NCBI GenBank assembly: GCA_052078155.1
Contig: JBQJBP010000001.1
Coordinates: 1,116,001-1,180,000 of the forward strand
Direction of reading: 5' to 3'
Length of the DNA stretch: 64,000 nucleotides
From: CAXBMB01 sp052078155
GTDB lineage: Bacteria; Pseudomonadota; Alphaproteobacteria; Kiloniellales; DSM-21159
Shown here: piece by piece, positions 8,742-18,039 of the stretch
How the letters are laid out: the number at the start of each line of letters is the position of its first letter
Numbering within the stretch: the first letter of the stretch is position 1
The notes under the pieces: model-generated
Seen by the model: only the letters and a program-made list of their open reading frames with translations
The model's database searches: none
What the model was told of the DNA's origin: nothing
Translations under genes and position numbers: made by a program

Positions 8742-9249
8742 AGATGACTTTACTCCGCCCCGTAACTTCCAAGAAAGCAAGATGACAGACTCGAGCCCGA
8801 GTCCGCACCAAGACTCAAATCTAAAGTGTCATTGACGGAAGTAGAAGCGTTTTGGGTTTTATGTGGCTGTCCGCCACTTACTTACCTTCAGACATTTTAA
8901 TTGGGCGCTTCATTTCACCAGCGCTAAAGACGCCAGCAAAAGGCAGGATTCAACAAACAGATCGTGGCCAGCAAAACCCCACAGGTACCTGGCAAATCCT
9001 TCCTTTGGTTTGCGTCATCTGACCGGAAAGTCTGTGGTCTGGCTGATGGTAAAACCGGCAAAAAAGAAACAGGAAAGCCAGAGGCAAAGGACACCGCGAA
9101 AGGCAGGGATTCAGCCCTGCCCCTGCAGTAAACCCTTGCCGGGCACGACACCCTTTAGGATCGTTTTTGTTACTGCTGCCCAGCTGCTGAGGTTCGTTGC
9201 AACCGGATTTGGGTGGGAGGGCCTGCGCCAGCAAACACACCAGGTTGCT
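8742..9249. other. intergenic region between the two paralogous sulfotransferase genes
   Basis: About 500 bp separate the paralogues. ORFs here look like shadows. A small perfect inverted repeat, GGCAGGG...CCCTGCC at 9102-9121, has no T-run. No promoter or terminator can be assigned confidently. Confidence 0.35.
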
Positions 9250-10089
9250 CTACAATGCTTGCCTGGCTTCCTTCTCCCTAATGGCTTCGATCAGCCTCAT
9301 ATCAAACTTGTTTATGCTGTGAAGCAGCTCAAGAACGCGGGACGAAAGTGCCGATGTTTCAGCCACTTCAAAGTTCTTGTTTTCCTGCAGTTCCATCTTG
9401 TTCGCAAAGGGCAAGGCCGCGTTACTGATGGACAGTTCCTTCAGGGAGTGTTCCACCCGCCCGACAGTGCCACAGATAAACTGCTGACGATCAATGGCGG
9501 CGAGAACGGATTGCTCAAACTGCTTGTAATCTGCGTCATCTGAGATCTGGCGGCCCGAGTACGCACGACAGAAGTAGTTTCCCCAGAGGTGCACAATCTG
9601 GGGGTTCTTCTCTAGAAAAGTCGCGGAGAGGTCATTCAGGCTGCAGAGATTCTCTTTCAGGGATGCATGGCCCGGATGTTCAGGACGGCTTTGAAGGAAA
9701 TTGAAGAAACTAACAATCCGGTCAACCACTGGTCTGACAATCGATACATACTTCACCTGGCGGGCAAAGTTCTCGTGATGGCCCCAGTAAAGGTGTCCAC
9801 AGACGGCATCATAGTGTTCGTCCCGATAAGCCGGTGTCGCATTGAGATAGGTTTTCCAGTTTGTCAGCAGCGTCTCTGCCCGTTCTACGGCAACGTCATC
9901 TACCGCCTGCCCGGCTTCGCGGGCTTCTGTCTGGGTTTTCAGATAATGCTCCCAGGCAGTTACGTTCACGTACTGCAGATATCTGTCACGGTACTTGCGT
10001 TTGAAAACAGCATTCAATGATGTCCCTGCGCACTTGGGAACATGGATGTGAATGATCACATTCGATGTCTGACTTTCAGTAACGGACAT
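9250..10089 (-). CDS. sulfotransferase family protein, paralogue of 7908-8741
   Basis: The 279-residue protein has HIHVPKCAGTSLNAVF as the phosphosulfate loop (about residues 13-28) and SIVRPVVDRIVSFFNF as the 3'-phosphate-binding segment. The rest aligns along its whole length with the neighbouring gene, so the pair arose by duplication and has diverged well. The predicted reaction is PAPS-dependent sulfation of an unknown acceptor. It is first in a minus-strand row of three related genes and precedes, divergently, the NapF/dioxygenase/adenylation locus. Confidence 0.85.
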   Translation of the reverse strand: MSVTESQTSNVIIHIHVPKCAGTSLNAVFKRKYRDRYLQYVNVTAWEHYLKTQTEAREAGQAVDDVAVERAETLLTNWKTYLNATPAYRDEHYDAVCGHLYWGHHENFARQVKYVSIVRPVVDRIVSFFNFLQSRPEHPGHASLKENLCSLNDLSATFLEKNPQIVHLWGNYFCRAYSGRQISDDADYKQFEQSVLAAIDRQQFICGTVGRVEHSLKELSISNAALPFANKMELQENKNFEVAETSALSSRVLELLHSINKFDMRLIEAIREKEARQAL

Positions 10090-10403
10090 GAGATTTGGTT
10101 ATCCAATAACAAGCAATAAAAATGGCGGCAAATCAGCTGGTTCGTTCACAATTCCCGATTTTTGCACGCACACCAAAAGAGGCTCCCCAGTCTCTTTGAA
10201 AGGCTGTGCACAGTGATGAAAAATCAGGCTGTCCTCAACGCTACCATAGAAGGAGGGGCCAATGCACAGGTGCCCTCCCCTTCACCCCCCAAAAAAAGTA
10301 ACAGACATTTCTGTTCCGGTTGCCAAAACTCCTCGCCGTGCAAACAAAACCCTTCACTGCGACTGACCAACAGCACCTAAGGTCGAAGATACTGCGGACC
10401 TGT
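10090..10403. other. intergenic region upstream of napF
   Basis: About 310 bp lie between divergent genes. An A-run (CCCCCCAAAAAAAGT) occurs near 10290, but no gene or hairpin with a T-run is visible. The promoters of the sulfotransferase gene and of napF must lie here. Confidence 0.35.
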
Positions 10404-10417
10404 TTGACCCGTATCAA
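10404..10417. promoter_or_regulatory. FNR/FnrL-type box
   Basis: TTGACCCGTATCAA matches the FNR consensus TTGAT-N4-ATCAA at nine of ten fixed positions. It lies 54 bp before the napF start, a suitable distance for oxygen-responsive activation. Confidence 0.7.
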
Positions 10418-10470
10418 TGGCGACGTGAGGGCAGCAGAGGTAAGATGCCCTCAAAAAGGAGAGAGACAAG

Positions 10471-10992
10471 ATGAGTTCGGGTTTCGACCCCTCAAAGCGG
10501 GCTTTCCTGAGAGGGCGGCGGCAAAAAACAACGGAAGCGCCCCGACTGCCCTGGGTTAACGCCGAAAGGTTCTACGAAGACTGCACCCGTTGCGGAGACT
10601 GTCTGCGAGCCTGTGAAGAACAGATAATCGTCATGCCCCAGGGGCCGATGGGAGACAAGACTCATCCGGCCGTCGATTTTGATCTGGGAGAATGCACCTT
10701 CTGTGGGGCCTGCGCCCAGGCCTGCCCGGAAGAGTTGTTTGACCGCTCGCAGTCGCCTGCCTGGCCCATAAAGGCGGAGGTCTTGGATAGCTGCCTGACC
10801 CAAAAGGGGGTGATCTGCCAAAGTTGCAAAGAGGTCTGCGAGAGTCGGGCGATCCGCTTTCCCCCAGTTGTTGGCGGAGTGTCTCAGCCGCTAATCAACC
10901 TTGATGACTGTACTGGATGCGGGGCCTGCAAACCGGTCTGTCCCGTTGCGGCTATTGAACTCTCCCAACCAGCGCCTTCGAGCCCCAGCTGA
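10471..10992 (+). CDS. napF: ferredoxin-type protein NapF
   Basis: The 173-residue protein has the NapF layout: a short basic N-terminus (SKRAFLRGRR), then cysteine clusters CTRCGDCLRAC, CTFCGACAQAC, CQSCKEVC and CTGCGACKPVC. These would ligate several 4Fe-4S clusters. NapF is a cytosolic accessory that helps insert or mature the molybdenum/iron-sulfur centre of periplasmic nitrate reductase NapA. AGGAGAG precedes the ATG. The usual napDAGHBC partners are not next to it, so here it is an orphan or serves another molybdoenzyme elsewhere. The FNR-type box fits an anaerobic or microaerobic role. Confidence 0.88.
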   Translation: MSSGFDPSKRAFLRGRRQKTTEAPRLPWVNAERFYEDCTRCGDCLRACEEQIIVMPQGPMGDKTHPAVDFDLGECTFCGACAQACPEELFDRSQSPAWPIKAEVLDSCLTQKGVICQSCKEVCESRAIRFPPVVGGVSQPLINLDDCTGCGACKPVCPVAAIELSQPAPSSPS

Positions 10993-11126
10993 TCCCTCAC
11001 CCAAATCTGTCTGAACAGTTCACAGTGTATCTCCCCGAACAACGCTCTGCTGTCTGTTGAGCAACCGGCCTTTGTGTTAACACTTGAACCGCTGCTTCTG
11101 TTTCTCAGTCTGACCGGCTATCTCCA

Positions 11127-12071
11127 GTGTCTCGCCCGTTTAACACCTCTTCTCCATTACCCTTGGTATTCACCGGCTCCGGCGATTGGACAGGTCTCCA
11201 GCGTGACCTGAAAGAGGGGCAGGACCGGTTCCGCGCAAAGTTGCTGGAAAACGGCGCTCTGCTGTTTAGAGGCTATGATGTCGAGACGGCCGAGCAGTTC
11301 CAGCAGATCTGTGAGGTCCTGACGCCAGATCTGCAAAAGTATGTGGGCGGACTGTCTCCCCGTAGCCCGGTTTTTGGCCGCGTCTACACCTCGACCTCCT
11401 ATTCGGCCCGCCAAAAGATACCTTTGCACAACGAAGCTTGTTATCTGCCAGAACCGCCGCGCACGCTGTACTTCTGCTGTGAAACCCCCTCCAGCGAAAA
11501 GGGCGCAACGCCTTTAGGTGATCTGCAACTGCTCTATTCCCGACTGTCTGATCGTCTCAAATCCGCTTTCGCGCAGCGCCTCTTTCGCTATCACGTCAAC
11601 GTGCATGGCGGACAGGGATTCGGAAAGTCGTGGCAGCAGATGTTTGCGACTGAAGACCAGGATGAAGTGTCCGCTTTGCTGCACAGCCGGGGTGTCAGCC
11701 ATCGCTGGTCTGAGGACACCTCCCTGACACTTACCTATATCGCTCCGGCCATCAGGACCCACAGCGTTACAGGGGTGCCTTACTGGAGCGCCCAGTTGCT
11801 GGTCTGGCATCACGCCAATCTTCCCTCAGCCGTATCGAAGGGACTGTTCAGTACCTATGGCTGCGAAGAGAAGTTTCCGCGGGCTGTGTTTTTTGAAGAT
11901 GGCAGTAAGATAGCTGATGATCTTATTCTGGAACTGGCAGAGCTTACCGAAGAAATGGAGCAGAGGTTTGACTGGCAGAAAGGGGACGTCTTAATGGTGG
12001 ACAACGAGCGTATCGGTCATGGTCGGGAGCCATTTGACGGCAGTCGCAGTGTCTGGGTGGCTATGGCATGA
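11127..12071 (+). CDS. Fe(II)/2-oxoglutarate dioxygenase, TauD/clavaminate synthase-like
   Basis: The 314-residue protein has the TauD-family iron motif HNEACY (about residue 102: His-x-Glu, where Asp is commoner), a C-terminal His in RIGHGREPFDGSRSVW, and the distal Arg that binds 2-oxoglutarate. It should couple decarboxylation of 2-oxoglutarate to hydroxylation or desaturation of an unknown substrate. The start is GTG 11127 without a strong ribosome-binding site. Its stop overlaps the start of the adenylation-domain gene as ATGA, so the two are translationally coupled. A natural inference is that it tailors the amino or carboxylic acid handled by that protein. Confidence 0.85.
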   Translation: MSRPFNTSSPLPLVFTGSGDWTGLQRDLKEGQDRFRAKLLENGALLFRGYDVETAEQFQQICEVLTPDLQKYVGGLSPRSPVFGRVYTSTSYSARQKIPLHNEACYLPEPPRTLYFCCETPSSEKGATPLGDLQLLYSRLSDRLKSAFAQRLFRYHVNVHGGQGFGKSWQQMFATEDQDEVSALLHSRGVSHRWSEDTSLTLTYIAPAIRTHSVTGVPYWSAQLLVWHHANLPSAVSKGLFSTYGCEEKFPRAVFFEDGSKIADDLILELAELTEEMEQRFDWQKGDVLMVDNERIGHGREPFDGSRSVWVAMA

Positions 12072-15000
12072 ACGACAGCGCCCAATCAGCTCGTCCCCCT
12101 TTTACGCCCAGAGATACCTTTCCGGAGATGACCCTCCGACAATGGCTGGCGCCTGTATTTGAGACATTCGGCCCCAAACCGGCTCTTCTTGATCTGGAAA
12201 AGCGCCCCCTTTGCTTCTCAGAACTGTCGACTTTGATCAACGACATCAGCAGCCAGCTTTATCAGGCAGGCCTGGGACCCAATGACCGGGTGCTGATCGC
12301 CCTGCCGGATGGCCCCGCCGCGCTCTCTGCTTTCCTCTGCGTTTCCTGGGGTGCCACGGCCCTGCCCTATGCGGCCTTTGCGGGCGAAGAAGAGTACCGC
12401 CAGCTGATCGAAGAAGGGGACGTCAAAGCGGTTTTAATGGAAAACCGCCCTGAATTCATCCTGAGTCAACTGGCTGAGGAATACGGCCTGACGCTGCTGA
12501 CGGTCCAGGTTGACAGCAAAGGACCTGCCGGCCATTTCACCCTCAGCGTCGACAGACCTCGGCCTGCCGTCGATCCCACACCGCCCGGCCCTCACGATCT
12601 TGCTGTGGTTATCGGCACATCCGGGACAACCTCTGTGCTCAAGCTGGTTTCGATCACTCACAGCTCACTGCACACCACTGTGACGCAAGCGTCCGACTGG
12701 CTGGAACTATCGGCCGGGGATCTCTCCCTTTGCATGATGCCCTTTGTCCATCTGCACAGCCTGATCAGATCCAGTCTGCCCGTGCTTTGCAAAGGAGGGG
12801 AAGTGCTGTGGACAGCCGGGTTCGATCGCCAGCAGGTGTTGTCTTGGCTGACCCGTTTCCGTCCGACCTATATCTCTGCAGCCCCAGTTCTGTTCCAGCG
12901 CCTTTTGCAAACAATCAATGAAGAGAACTGGTCGAGCAAAGGCCACAGCCTGCGGTGCCTGCTGACCGGCTCAGACATCCTGCAGGACAAACTCGCACAG
13001 GATCTCACATCAACCTTTGGCGACATTCTGCACCAGTTCTATGGCATGTCCGAAGTCTCACCTTTGGTGGTCACCCAGTCACCAGCAGCTGATACAGATA
13101 CCAGCAGACGGCAGCTTGGTGCGATCAACGCCCCCTGGAAAATCCAGATTGTTGATGATTTCGGCAAATCTCTGCCGACCGGAGACACCGGTGAAATTCT
13201 GCTCAAAGGCGGCTTCATCAACCGGGCAATTGGAGAAAAGTCGCAGCAGCAGCAATCTCTCACGCCAACAGGTTGGTTTCACACCGGTGACATTGGCTTC
13301 CTGTCAGCAGACGGGAAGTTGACTTTAACGGGACGCAGCAAAGACCGGATCATCCGCGGTGGTGAAAAAATCCAGCCCGCCGTCGTTGAACAGGCGCTGA
13401 TGAAGCTGCCTGAAGTTTCTGAGGCCACTGTCTTTTCACTGCCAGACAAAAACTATGGCGAACAGGTCGCCGCCCTTGTGGTGCCGGAACCGGAAAGCAG
13501 CGCTTCTGCAGCCAGCTTTCTTTCGACACTGGCCAGGAAGCTCCCGGCCTATATGGTGCCGGAGACGATGTGGGTCCTGGATGAGGTTCCGACCACGACC
13601 GTCGGCAAAGTATCCCGTCGTCAGCTGGCGCAGCTTGCCGAAAACGGGCGCCTGGACGAATTGGCCCGGTCGGCTCTGAGCAAAGAGGCGGAAGCCGCAC
13701 AAGCCCGCAAAAAACGGGCAGGCGTTGGCATGGCCTGGCGCAAGACACAAAGTGCAGATCTCATTGCCCTCCGGCAAAAGATCACCGGGCTTTTTGAACA
13801 GGTTCTCCAGAAAGAAAACTTGCCACAGAAGGCTGCTTTTTATGATCTGGGAGGAGATTCCTTCCAGGCCATTGAGCTTCTTGCGCTGTTCGAAACAGAA
13901 CTGGGATTCTCCCTTTCCCCGGCACTGTTCCTGCAAAACAGTTCCATTATGGCGATCTACCGCCTGATCCAGGCTGAAAACCAGGAAAAGTCCCCGTTAA
14001 CCATTGATCGACTGAACAACAACGGCAGCAAACCTCCCCTCTTCCTGTCTTTCAACCAGTATGGTGGCCACGGCTTCGTTCCCTCCTTATCGAAAGGCCT
14101 GGGGGAAGATCAGCCCATCTATGCCTTGCATTTGCCGCGTAAGTTCATGGGGACCCCCGACTACGCTTCGCTGCCTCAGATCGCTGCCAAAGCCGCCGAA
14201 ATCATGATCGAGGCACAGCCGGAAGGCCCGTTCTACATTGCGGGATACTCCTTCGGTTCCCACCTGGCCTACGAACTGGCTCAGGCCATCAAGGCCCAGG
14301 GTCGGGATGTCGCTTTTCTGGCCATTATCGAAGACGAAGCAGACCTGGATAAACGCCACTTCGGCCTTCTGCAGTCTCACATCGGCAAGCAAATCTCCGC
14401 AGGAGAGAAGATCTTCTTGCCCTTCAGGCAGCATGTGCCCGCTCCCTACGATGGCAAGATTACGCTGTTTCGGGCGGTCGACAGTTGCGATTTTCACTTC
14501 GAAAGTTCTGCAGCTGACTGGCAGCATCTGACAGATCAGCCGGTAGTGCGCCATCTCATACCCGGGTGTCATGCTTCCTGCGTTGAAGAAAAGCACCTGG
14601 CAGCCTGGGCCCCCTTGCTCGCCGAGGTTCTGCATAAGGTGCAACAGCAAAAGGCCCCTGCAGAACAGGGCGAAGGTCCCGGTTCAGAGGATCAACCGGA
14701 CAAAAGGAAGAAAGCCAGGGCTTTGAACCAGCAACTCTATCTGGCACGCCTTGCAGGCAAAGAGGGAAAGCTGGAGGAAGAGATCAACGCCTATCAGGCC
14801 GCGCGGGCAATCTCAGCAGACCTGCCTGAATGGGCGGAGCGAAACCTGGCGCACGCCAGGGCCCAGAACCAGGACGCAGAACAAGCTTTTAATGACTATC
14901 TGACCCACATGGGACCCGAGCCGACGTCCATCGAATCTCTGATTTTTCTGGCGCGGCAGTATCATCTGCGCAATCAACAGGACGAACTGAAAGCCCTGAC

Positions 15001-15790
15001 AGCCCTCTGCAAAAAGCAATTGAAAGGGAAATCCGCTCCCGCCAACAAGCTGGCCGAGTTTTTCTCCATCGTTCAGGATCACAAGCAGGTGGTAAAACAC
15101 TGCAAGAAAGCCATGGAGGAATCACCCAAGTATTTCCTTTCATATCAATGGATTGCAGAGAGTTACGACAGCATTGAGAAAAGCCACCTGGCCGACAAGT
15201 TTCTCCAGCAGGCCGTCACAGATTCAGACCTGGCCCCTCTGGCCTGGCCTCTGATTGCACAGAGATTCTGCAGGAACGGAGAAACGGAAAAAGCCATTGC
15301 TGCGTACCAGACAGCCATCCGGTTGTTGCCCAACAGAATGGACCTCTACCTCAGGCTTTCCGAGTATTATCTGTCCCTGGGTCAGGTGGCGACAGCCATA
15401 CCTCTTTTGACAGGCGCCCTGGAACTGCGCGCTGACCATCCGGAGCTTCATCTGGCTTTGGCCGAAGCCTATCTTGCACAGTCCAATGAAGAGCAGGCCG
15501 TGTTGGCCCTGCAAAAACTTCTTGAGGTTCTGCCTGCAGAAACAGCCACCTATGAAGGTCTCGACCAACTTCTGCTTTCGGCTAACAAAACCAAAGGGGA
15601 GCTGGACGGCTTTAATCCCTACGCCTTTTACCCTCACAATCCTTCTTACTACAAAGCCATGATTGAGGGTTTTGAGAGGAGTGGGAGCAGTCAGGAAGCA
15701 GCAAGTGTAATCCTGAAAGCAAAAGAGCTGTTCATCGGACTGGATTGGCCAGAGGTAGCTGTGGCACAACCCCAAAGCAGCCAATCATAA
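12068..15790 (+). CDS. adenylation-carrier-thioesterase (NRPS-like) protein with C-terminal TPR domain
   Basis: The 1240-residue multidomain protein has four parts. Residues 1-530 form an AMP-binding domain with GTSGTTS (about 183-189), YGMSE (324-328), GWFHTGD (about 402-408), GRSKDRIIRGGEKI and the C-terminal lysine loop TTTVGK. Residues about 560-640 form a carrier domain with DLGGDSFQA, where Ser598 should take phosphopantetheine. Residues about 660-870 form a thioesterase with GYSFG (Ser728) and a distal His835. After a charged linker comes a TPR array to the end. It has no condensation domain, so it may release a dimer, ester or amide of an activated acid. The TPR fusion is unusual. Confidence 0.88.
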   Translation: MNDSAQSARPPFTPRDTFPEMTLRQWLAPVFETFGPKPALLDLEKRPLCFSELSTLINDISSQLYQAGLGPNDRVLIALPDGPAALSAFLCVSWGATALPYAAFAGEEEYRQLIEEGDVKAVLMENRPEFILSQLAEEYGLTLLTVQVDSKGPAGHFTLSVDRPRPAVDPTPPGPHDLAVVIGTSGTTSVLKLVSITHSSLHTTVTQASDWLELSAGDLSLCMMPFVHLHSLIRSSLPVLCKGGEVLWTAGFDRQQVLSWLTRFRPTYISAAPVLFQRLLQTINEENWSSKGHSLRCLLTGSDILQDKLAQDLTSTFGDILHQFYGMSEVSPLVVTQSPAADTDTSRRQLGAINAPWKIQIVDDFGKSLPTGDTGEILLKGGFINRAIGEKSQQQQSLTPTGWFHTGDIGFLSADGKLTLTGRSKDRIIRGGEKIQPAVVEQALMKLPEVSEATVFSLPDKNYGEQVAALVVPEPESSASAASFLSTLARKLPAYMVPETMWVLDEVPTTTVGKVSRRQLAQLAENGRLDELARSALSKEAEAAQARKKRAGVGMAWRKTQSADLIALRQKITGLFEQVLQKENLPQKAAFYDLGGDSFQAIELLALFETELGFSLSPALFLQNSSIMAIYRLIQAENQEKSPLTIDRLNNNGSKPPLFLSFNQYGGHGFVPSLSKGLGEDQPIYALHLPRKFMGTPDYASLPQIAAKAAEIMIEAQPEGPFYIAGYSFGSHLAYELAQAIKAQGRDVAFLAIIEDEADLDKRHFGLLQSHIGKQISAGEKIFLPFRQHVPAPYDGKITLFRAVDSCDFHFESSAADWQHLTDQPVVRHLIPGCHASCVEEKHLAAWAPLLAEVLHKVQQQKAPAEQGEGPGSEDQPDKRKKARALNQQLYLARLAGKEGKLEEEINAYQAARAISADLPEWAERNLAHARAQNQDAEQAFNDYLTHMGPEPTSIESLIFLARQYHLRNQQDELKALTALCKKQLKGKSAPANKLAEFFSIVQDHKQVVKHCKKAMEESPKYFLSYQWIAESYDSIEKSHLADKFLQQAVTDSDLAPLAWPLIAQRFCRNGETEKAIAAYQTAIRLLPNRMDLYLRLSEYYLSLGQVATAIPLLTGALELRADHPELHLALAEAYLAQSNEEQAVLALQKLLEVLPAETATYEGLDQLLLSANKTKGELDGFNPYAFYPHNPSYYKAMIEGFERSGSSQEAASVILKAKELFIGLDWPEVAVAQPQSSQS

Positions 15791-15842
15791 GAATCCCTCA
15801 TCAAAGATCTGCATCAAAGATCTACAAAGAGACGCTGAGACC

Positions 15843-16625
15843 TTGGAAAAAACCGACGTGAACGAGCAAACCAGTTCGGGGAACACCACCCCGGAAGATC
15901 AATGGCCTGAGGTTCAGCAACTCTTTCGAGCCAGCCAACTGGATAAAGTCAAACAGCTGTTTTCAGAACTGACTTCTGATGCTTCTGACGAACAGTTAGG
16001 TTTCCTGAGCAACGGAATGTTTCAACTCAGCCTGGAAGCGGAAGCTCAAGGTGAATTGGAGCGTGCGCTGTTTGCGTCCAGTTGCATCACTGAGATCTGG
16101 CCAGAGGATTTTCAGCAGCAGTTGCGCGTGGGTAACCTACTGCGTGAATTGAACAAACTGGATGACGCCGCAGCACTCTACCAAAGGGTGATCTCCGAAT
16201 TTCCAACCGAACCCGGAGGCTACCAGGGCATCAGTGTGGTGTTTGAGCGGCAAAGCAAATTCAAACAGGCCATTGTCGCGGCACAAAACGCCATAAAGCG
16301 CGCACCGTCACAACCTGCGCTGCATCACAATCTGGCCTGCCAGTATCGAACGGCTGGTCAATTGGACAAAGCTGCCGAGGCTTTTCAGATGGCGTTGAAG
16401 CTGAACCCTTACTGGCGCGATAGCCTGATCGAATACAGTTTCCTGCTGGAACAGCGGGGCAAGATCAACCAGGCCGTCCGTCTCCTAAGGCGGGCTCAGC
16501 GCATCAATCCCAGCAATGAGAGTTTGCCTGAGCGGCTGCAGCAACTGGTAGAAAAGGCAATCGCCAACCGAAAGGCTGCCGAAGCAAGACAGCAAACCAA
16601 GGCCGCGCAGAGCGGCGCCCTGTGA
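15843..16625 (+). CDS. TPR-repeat protein
   Basis: The 260-residue soluble protein consists mostly of tetratricopeptide repeats (for example LHHNLACQYRTAGQLDKAAEAFQMALKLNPYW) from about residue 60 to 230, ending in an Ala/Lys-rich tail. It follows the adenylation-TPR gene by 50 bp on the same strand and is likely in its operon. It may act as a scaffold with the TPR domain of that protein. The start is uncertain: TTG 15843 is the first available codon, and a GTG at 15858 is an alternative. It has no signal peptide and no enzymatic motif. Confidence 0.75.
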   Translation: MEKTDVNEQTSSGNTTPEDQWPEVQQLFRASQLDKVKQLFSELTSDASDEQLGFLSNGMFQLSLEAEAQGELERALFASSCITEIWPEDFQQQLRVGNLLRELNKLDDAAALYQRVISEFPTEPGGYQGISVVFERQSKFKQAIVAAQNAIKRAPSQPALHHNLACQYRTAGQLDKAAEAFQMALKLNPYWRDSLIEYSFLLEQRGKINQAVRLLRRAQRINPSNESLPERLQQLVEKAIANRKAAEARQQTKAAQSGAL

Positions 16626-16635
16626 TCCGATTGGA

Positions 16636-17664
16636 TCAGAGCCAGCCGTTTTCGCGGAACTGCTTCAGCACGGCAATCACCTGTTTCATTTCGTCCGGCT
16701 TACCAAGGGTCAGGCGGTTCCAGCCACTGAGCCCTTCAAACGGACGCCCGACCCAGATTCCCTGCTCACGCATGCGACGCCAGTAAAGCTCATCGTCGCC
16801 CCGGACTTCATGCAGCAGGAAGTTGGCATTGCAAGGTCCGTAGGCCAGACCCAGTTCATCGAGCCCCTGCTGCACAATCACCAGCGACTCCTGGTTGGCC
16901 GCCCGGCTGTCCGCCAGCCATTGCCTATCCTTCAGAGCCGCCAAAGCGGCAACAAGCCCCGGTTGGTTGGGCCGGTCGATGGTCATAAGGCTGTTCAGAC
17001 GATCGGCCGTTTCCGGGGCGGCAATCCCATAGCCCACGCGCAGTCCCGCCAGACCATAGATCTTTGAAAAGGTCCGCGTGACAACCACATTCTTCGCGCC
17101 GTCTTCAATCAGGCCGATGCCCGGCATAAAAGCGGGATTGTCGATGTACTCGGCATAGGCCTCATCCAGCAGAAAGAAGGTGTCTGGATCAGCGCTGATC
17201 CAGTCCTTCACATCCGGCCAATGCAACAAGCGACCGGTCGGGTTGTTCGGGTTGCTGAGGTAAACAACAGAGCGTCCGTCAAAAGCTTCGACCGCCCGGC
17301 GCAGTCCCGGCAGATCAATATCAAGTTCAGCGGTCACGGGGACGGAAGTGACTTTGCCATCCAGTGCAGCCATGTAAGGGCTGATTTCAAAACTGGGTTT
17401 GGGTTCAACGAACTGAACAGAGGGCCCCCCGTTAAAGAACCCAACGCCTGCCCTCAGCACTTCATGAGAGCCCACTCCCAGGATGATCTGCCTGTCATCT
17501 ACAGAGTTGAGCTCTGCCAGCTCCGAGACCAACTGCGCAAAGAGGTCATCTGGATAGCGATGGGCCTCATCCAGAGCAGCAACCAATGCCTTTCTGGCAC
17601 CGGACGGCATGCCAAAGGCGTTTTCGTTGTAGTTCAGCAGCAAAGGCGGAGAAAAGGGCGTCAA
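16636..17664 (-). CDS. PLP-dependent aminotransferase, HisC-like (class I/II)
   Basis: The 342-residue fold-type I aminotransferase has LNYNENAFG near the N-terminus, SNPNNPTG, LLDEAYAEY and the PLP lysine in TFSKIYGLAGLRVGYG (Lys201). It resembles histidinol-phosphate and aromatic aminotransferases but lies outside any his operon. No ATG is available: TTG at 17664, with GGGAAAG upstream, is the most plausible start, and TTG 17691 is an alternative. It is convergent with the TPR gene, 10 bp from stop to stop. It could provide or consume a keto acid for the neighbouring adenylation protein, but that is inference. Confidence 0.85.
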   Translation of the reverse strand: MTPFSPPLLLNYNENAFGMPSGARKALVAALDEAHRYPDDLFAQLVSELAELNSVDDRQIILGVGSHEVLRAGVGFFNGGPSVQFVEPKPSFEISPYMAALDGKVTSVPVTAELDIDLPGLRRAVEAFDGRSVVYLSNPNNPTGRLLHWPDVKDWISADPDTFFLLDEAYAEYIDNPAFMPGIGLIEDGAKNVVVTRTFSKIYGLAGLRVGYGIAAPETADRLNSLMTIDRPNQPGLVAALAALKDRQWLADSRAANQESLVIVQQGLDELGLAYGPCNANFLLHEVRGDDELYWRRMREQGIWVGRPFEGLSGWNRLTLGKPDEMKQVIAVLKQFRENGWL

Positions 17665-17763
17665 AATTGCTTTCCCAACTATCCAGGACAAAGGGCAACG
17701 GAGCGCTGCCTCAACAGGAAGTTTGAGAGCCTGGTAACTCCAGCGCCCTCAAACTGCAAAACC

Positions 17764-17935
17764 AGAGTCTTATCGTCTCGTTTGGAATCACGAGGTGATT
17801 TCAAATGAGACGTAAATAAGCCTCTTTTCAACCTGTTAGAGGGTGATTCACGACTGAAGCAGAGCGCAAGGCGCTTCGACTTCAGTCGATCACACTCTAG
17901 AGCATGATCGGTTTCGTTGGAAGCAGTTTGCGCTT
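17764..17935. repeat. dispersed hairpin repeat, copy B (about 170 bp)
   Basis: This is the most complete copy. It has an 18-bp-armed inverted repeat at 17774-17812 (CGTCTCGTTTGGAATCAC with its partner ending GAGACG, two G-T-compatible mismatches). A longer one follows at 17837-17899, whose arms begin TAGAGGGTGAT and end ATCACACTCTA around an AGCGCAAGGCGCT core, then AGAGCATGATCGGTTTCGTT. It lies in the gap between the aminotransferase and the amidase. The rest of that gap holds nothing I can support. Confidence 0.82.
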
Positions 17936-18039
17936 AGAATCAAACCGCAAAACACCCTGTAACCTGTTGAAACAAGGCCTCTTCACGCCTTACCGGCAGC
18001 ACCCAATGTCGCAGTACCGATACGGCTGGCCCACTTAGA

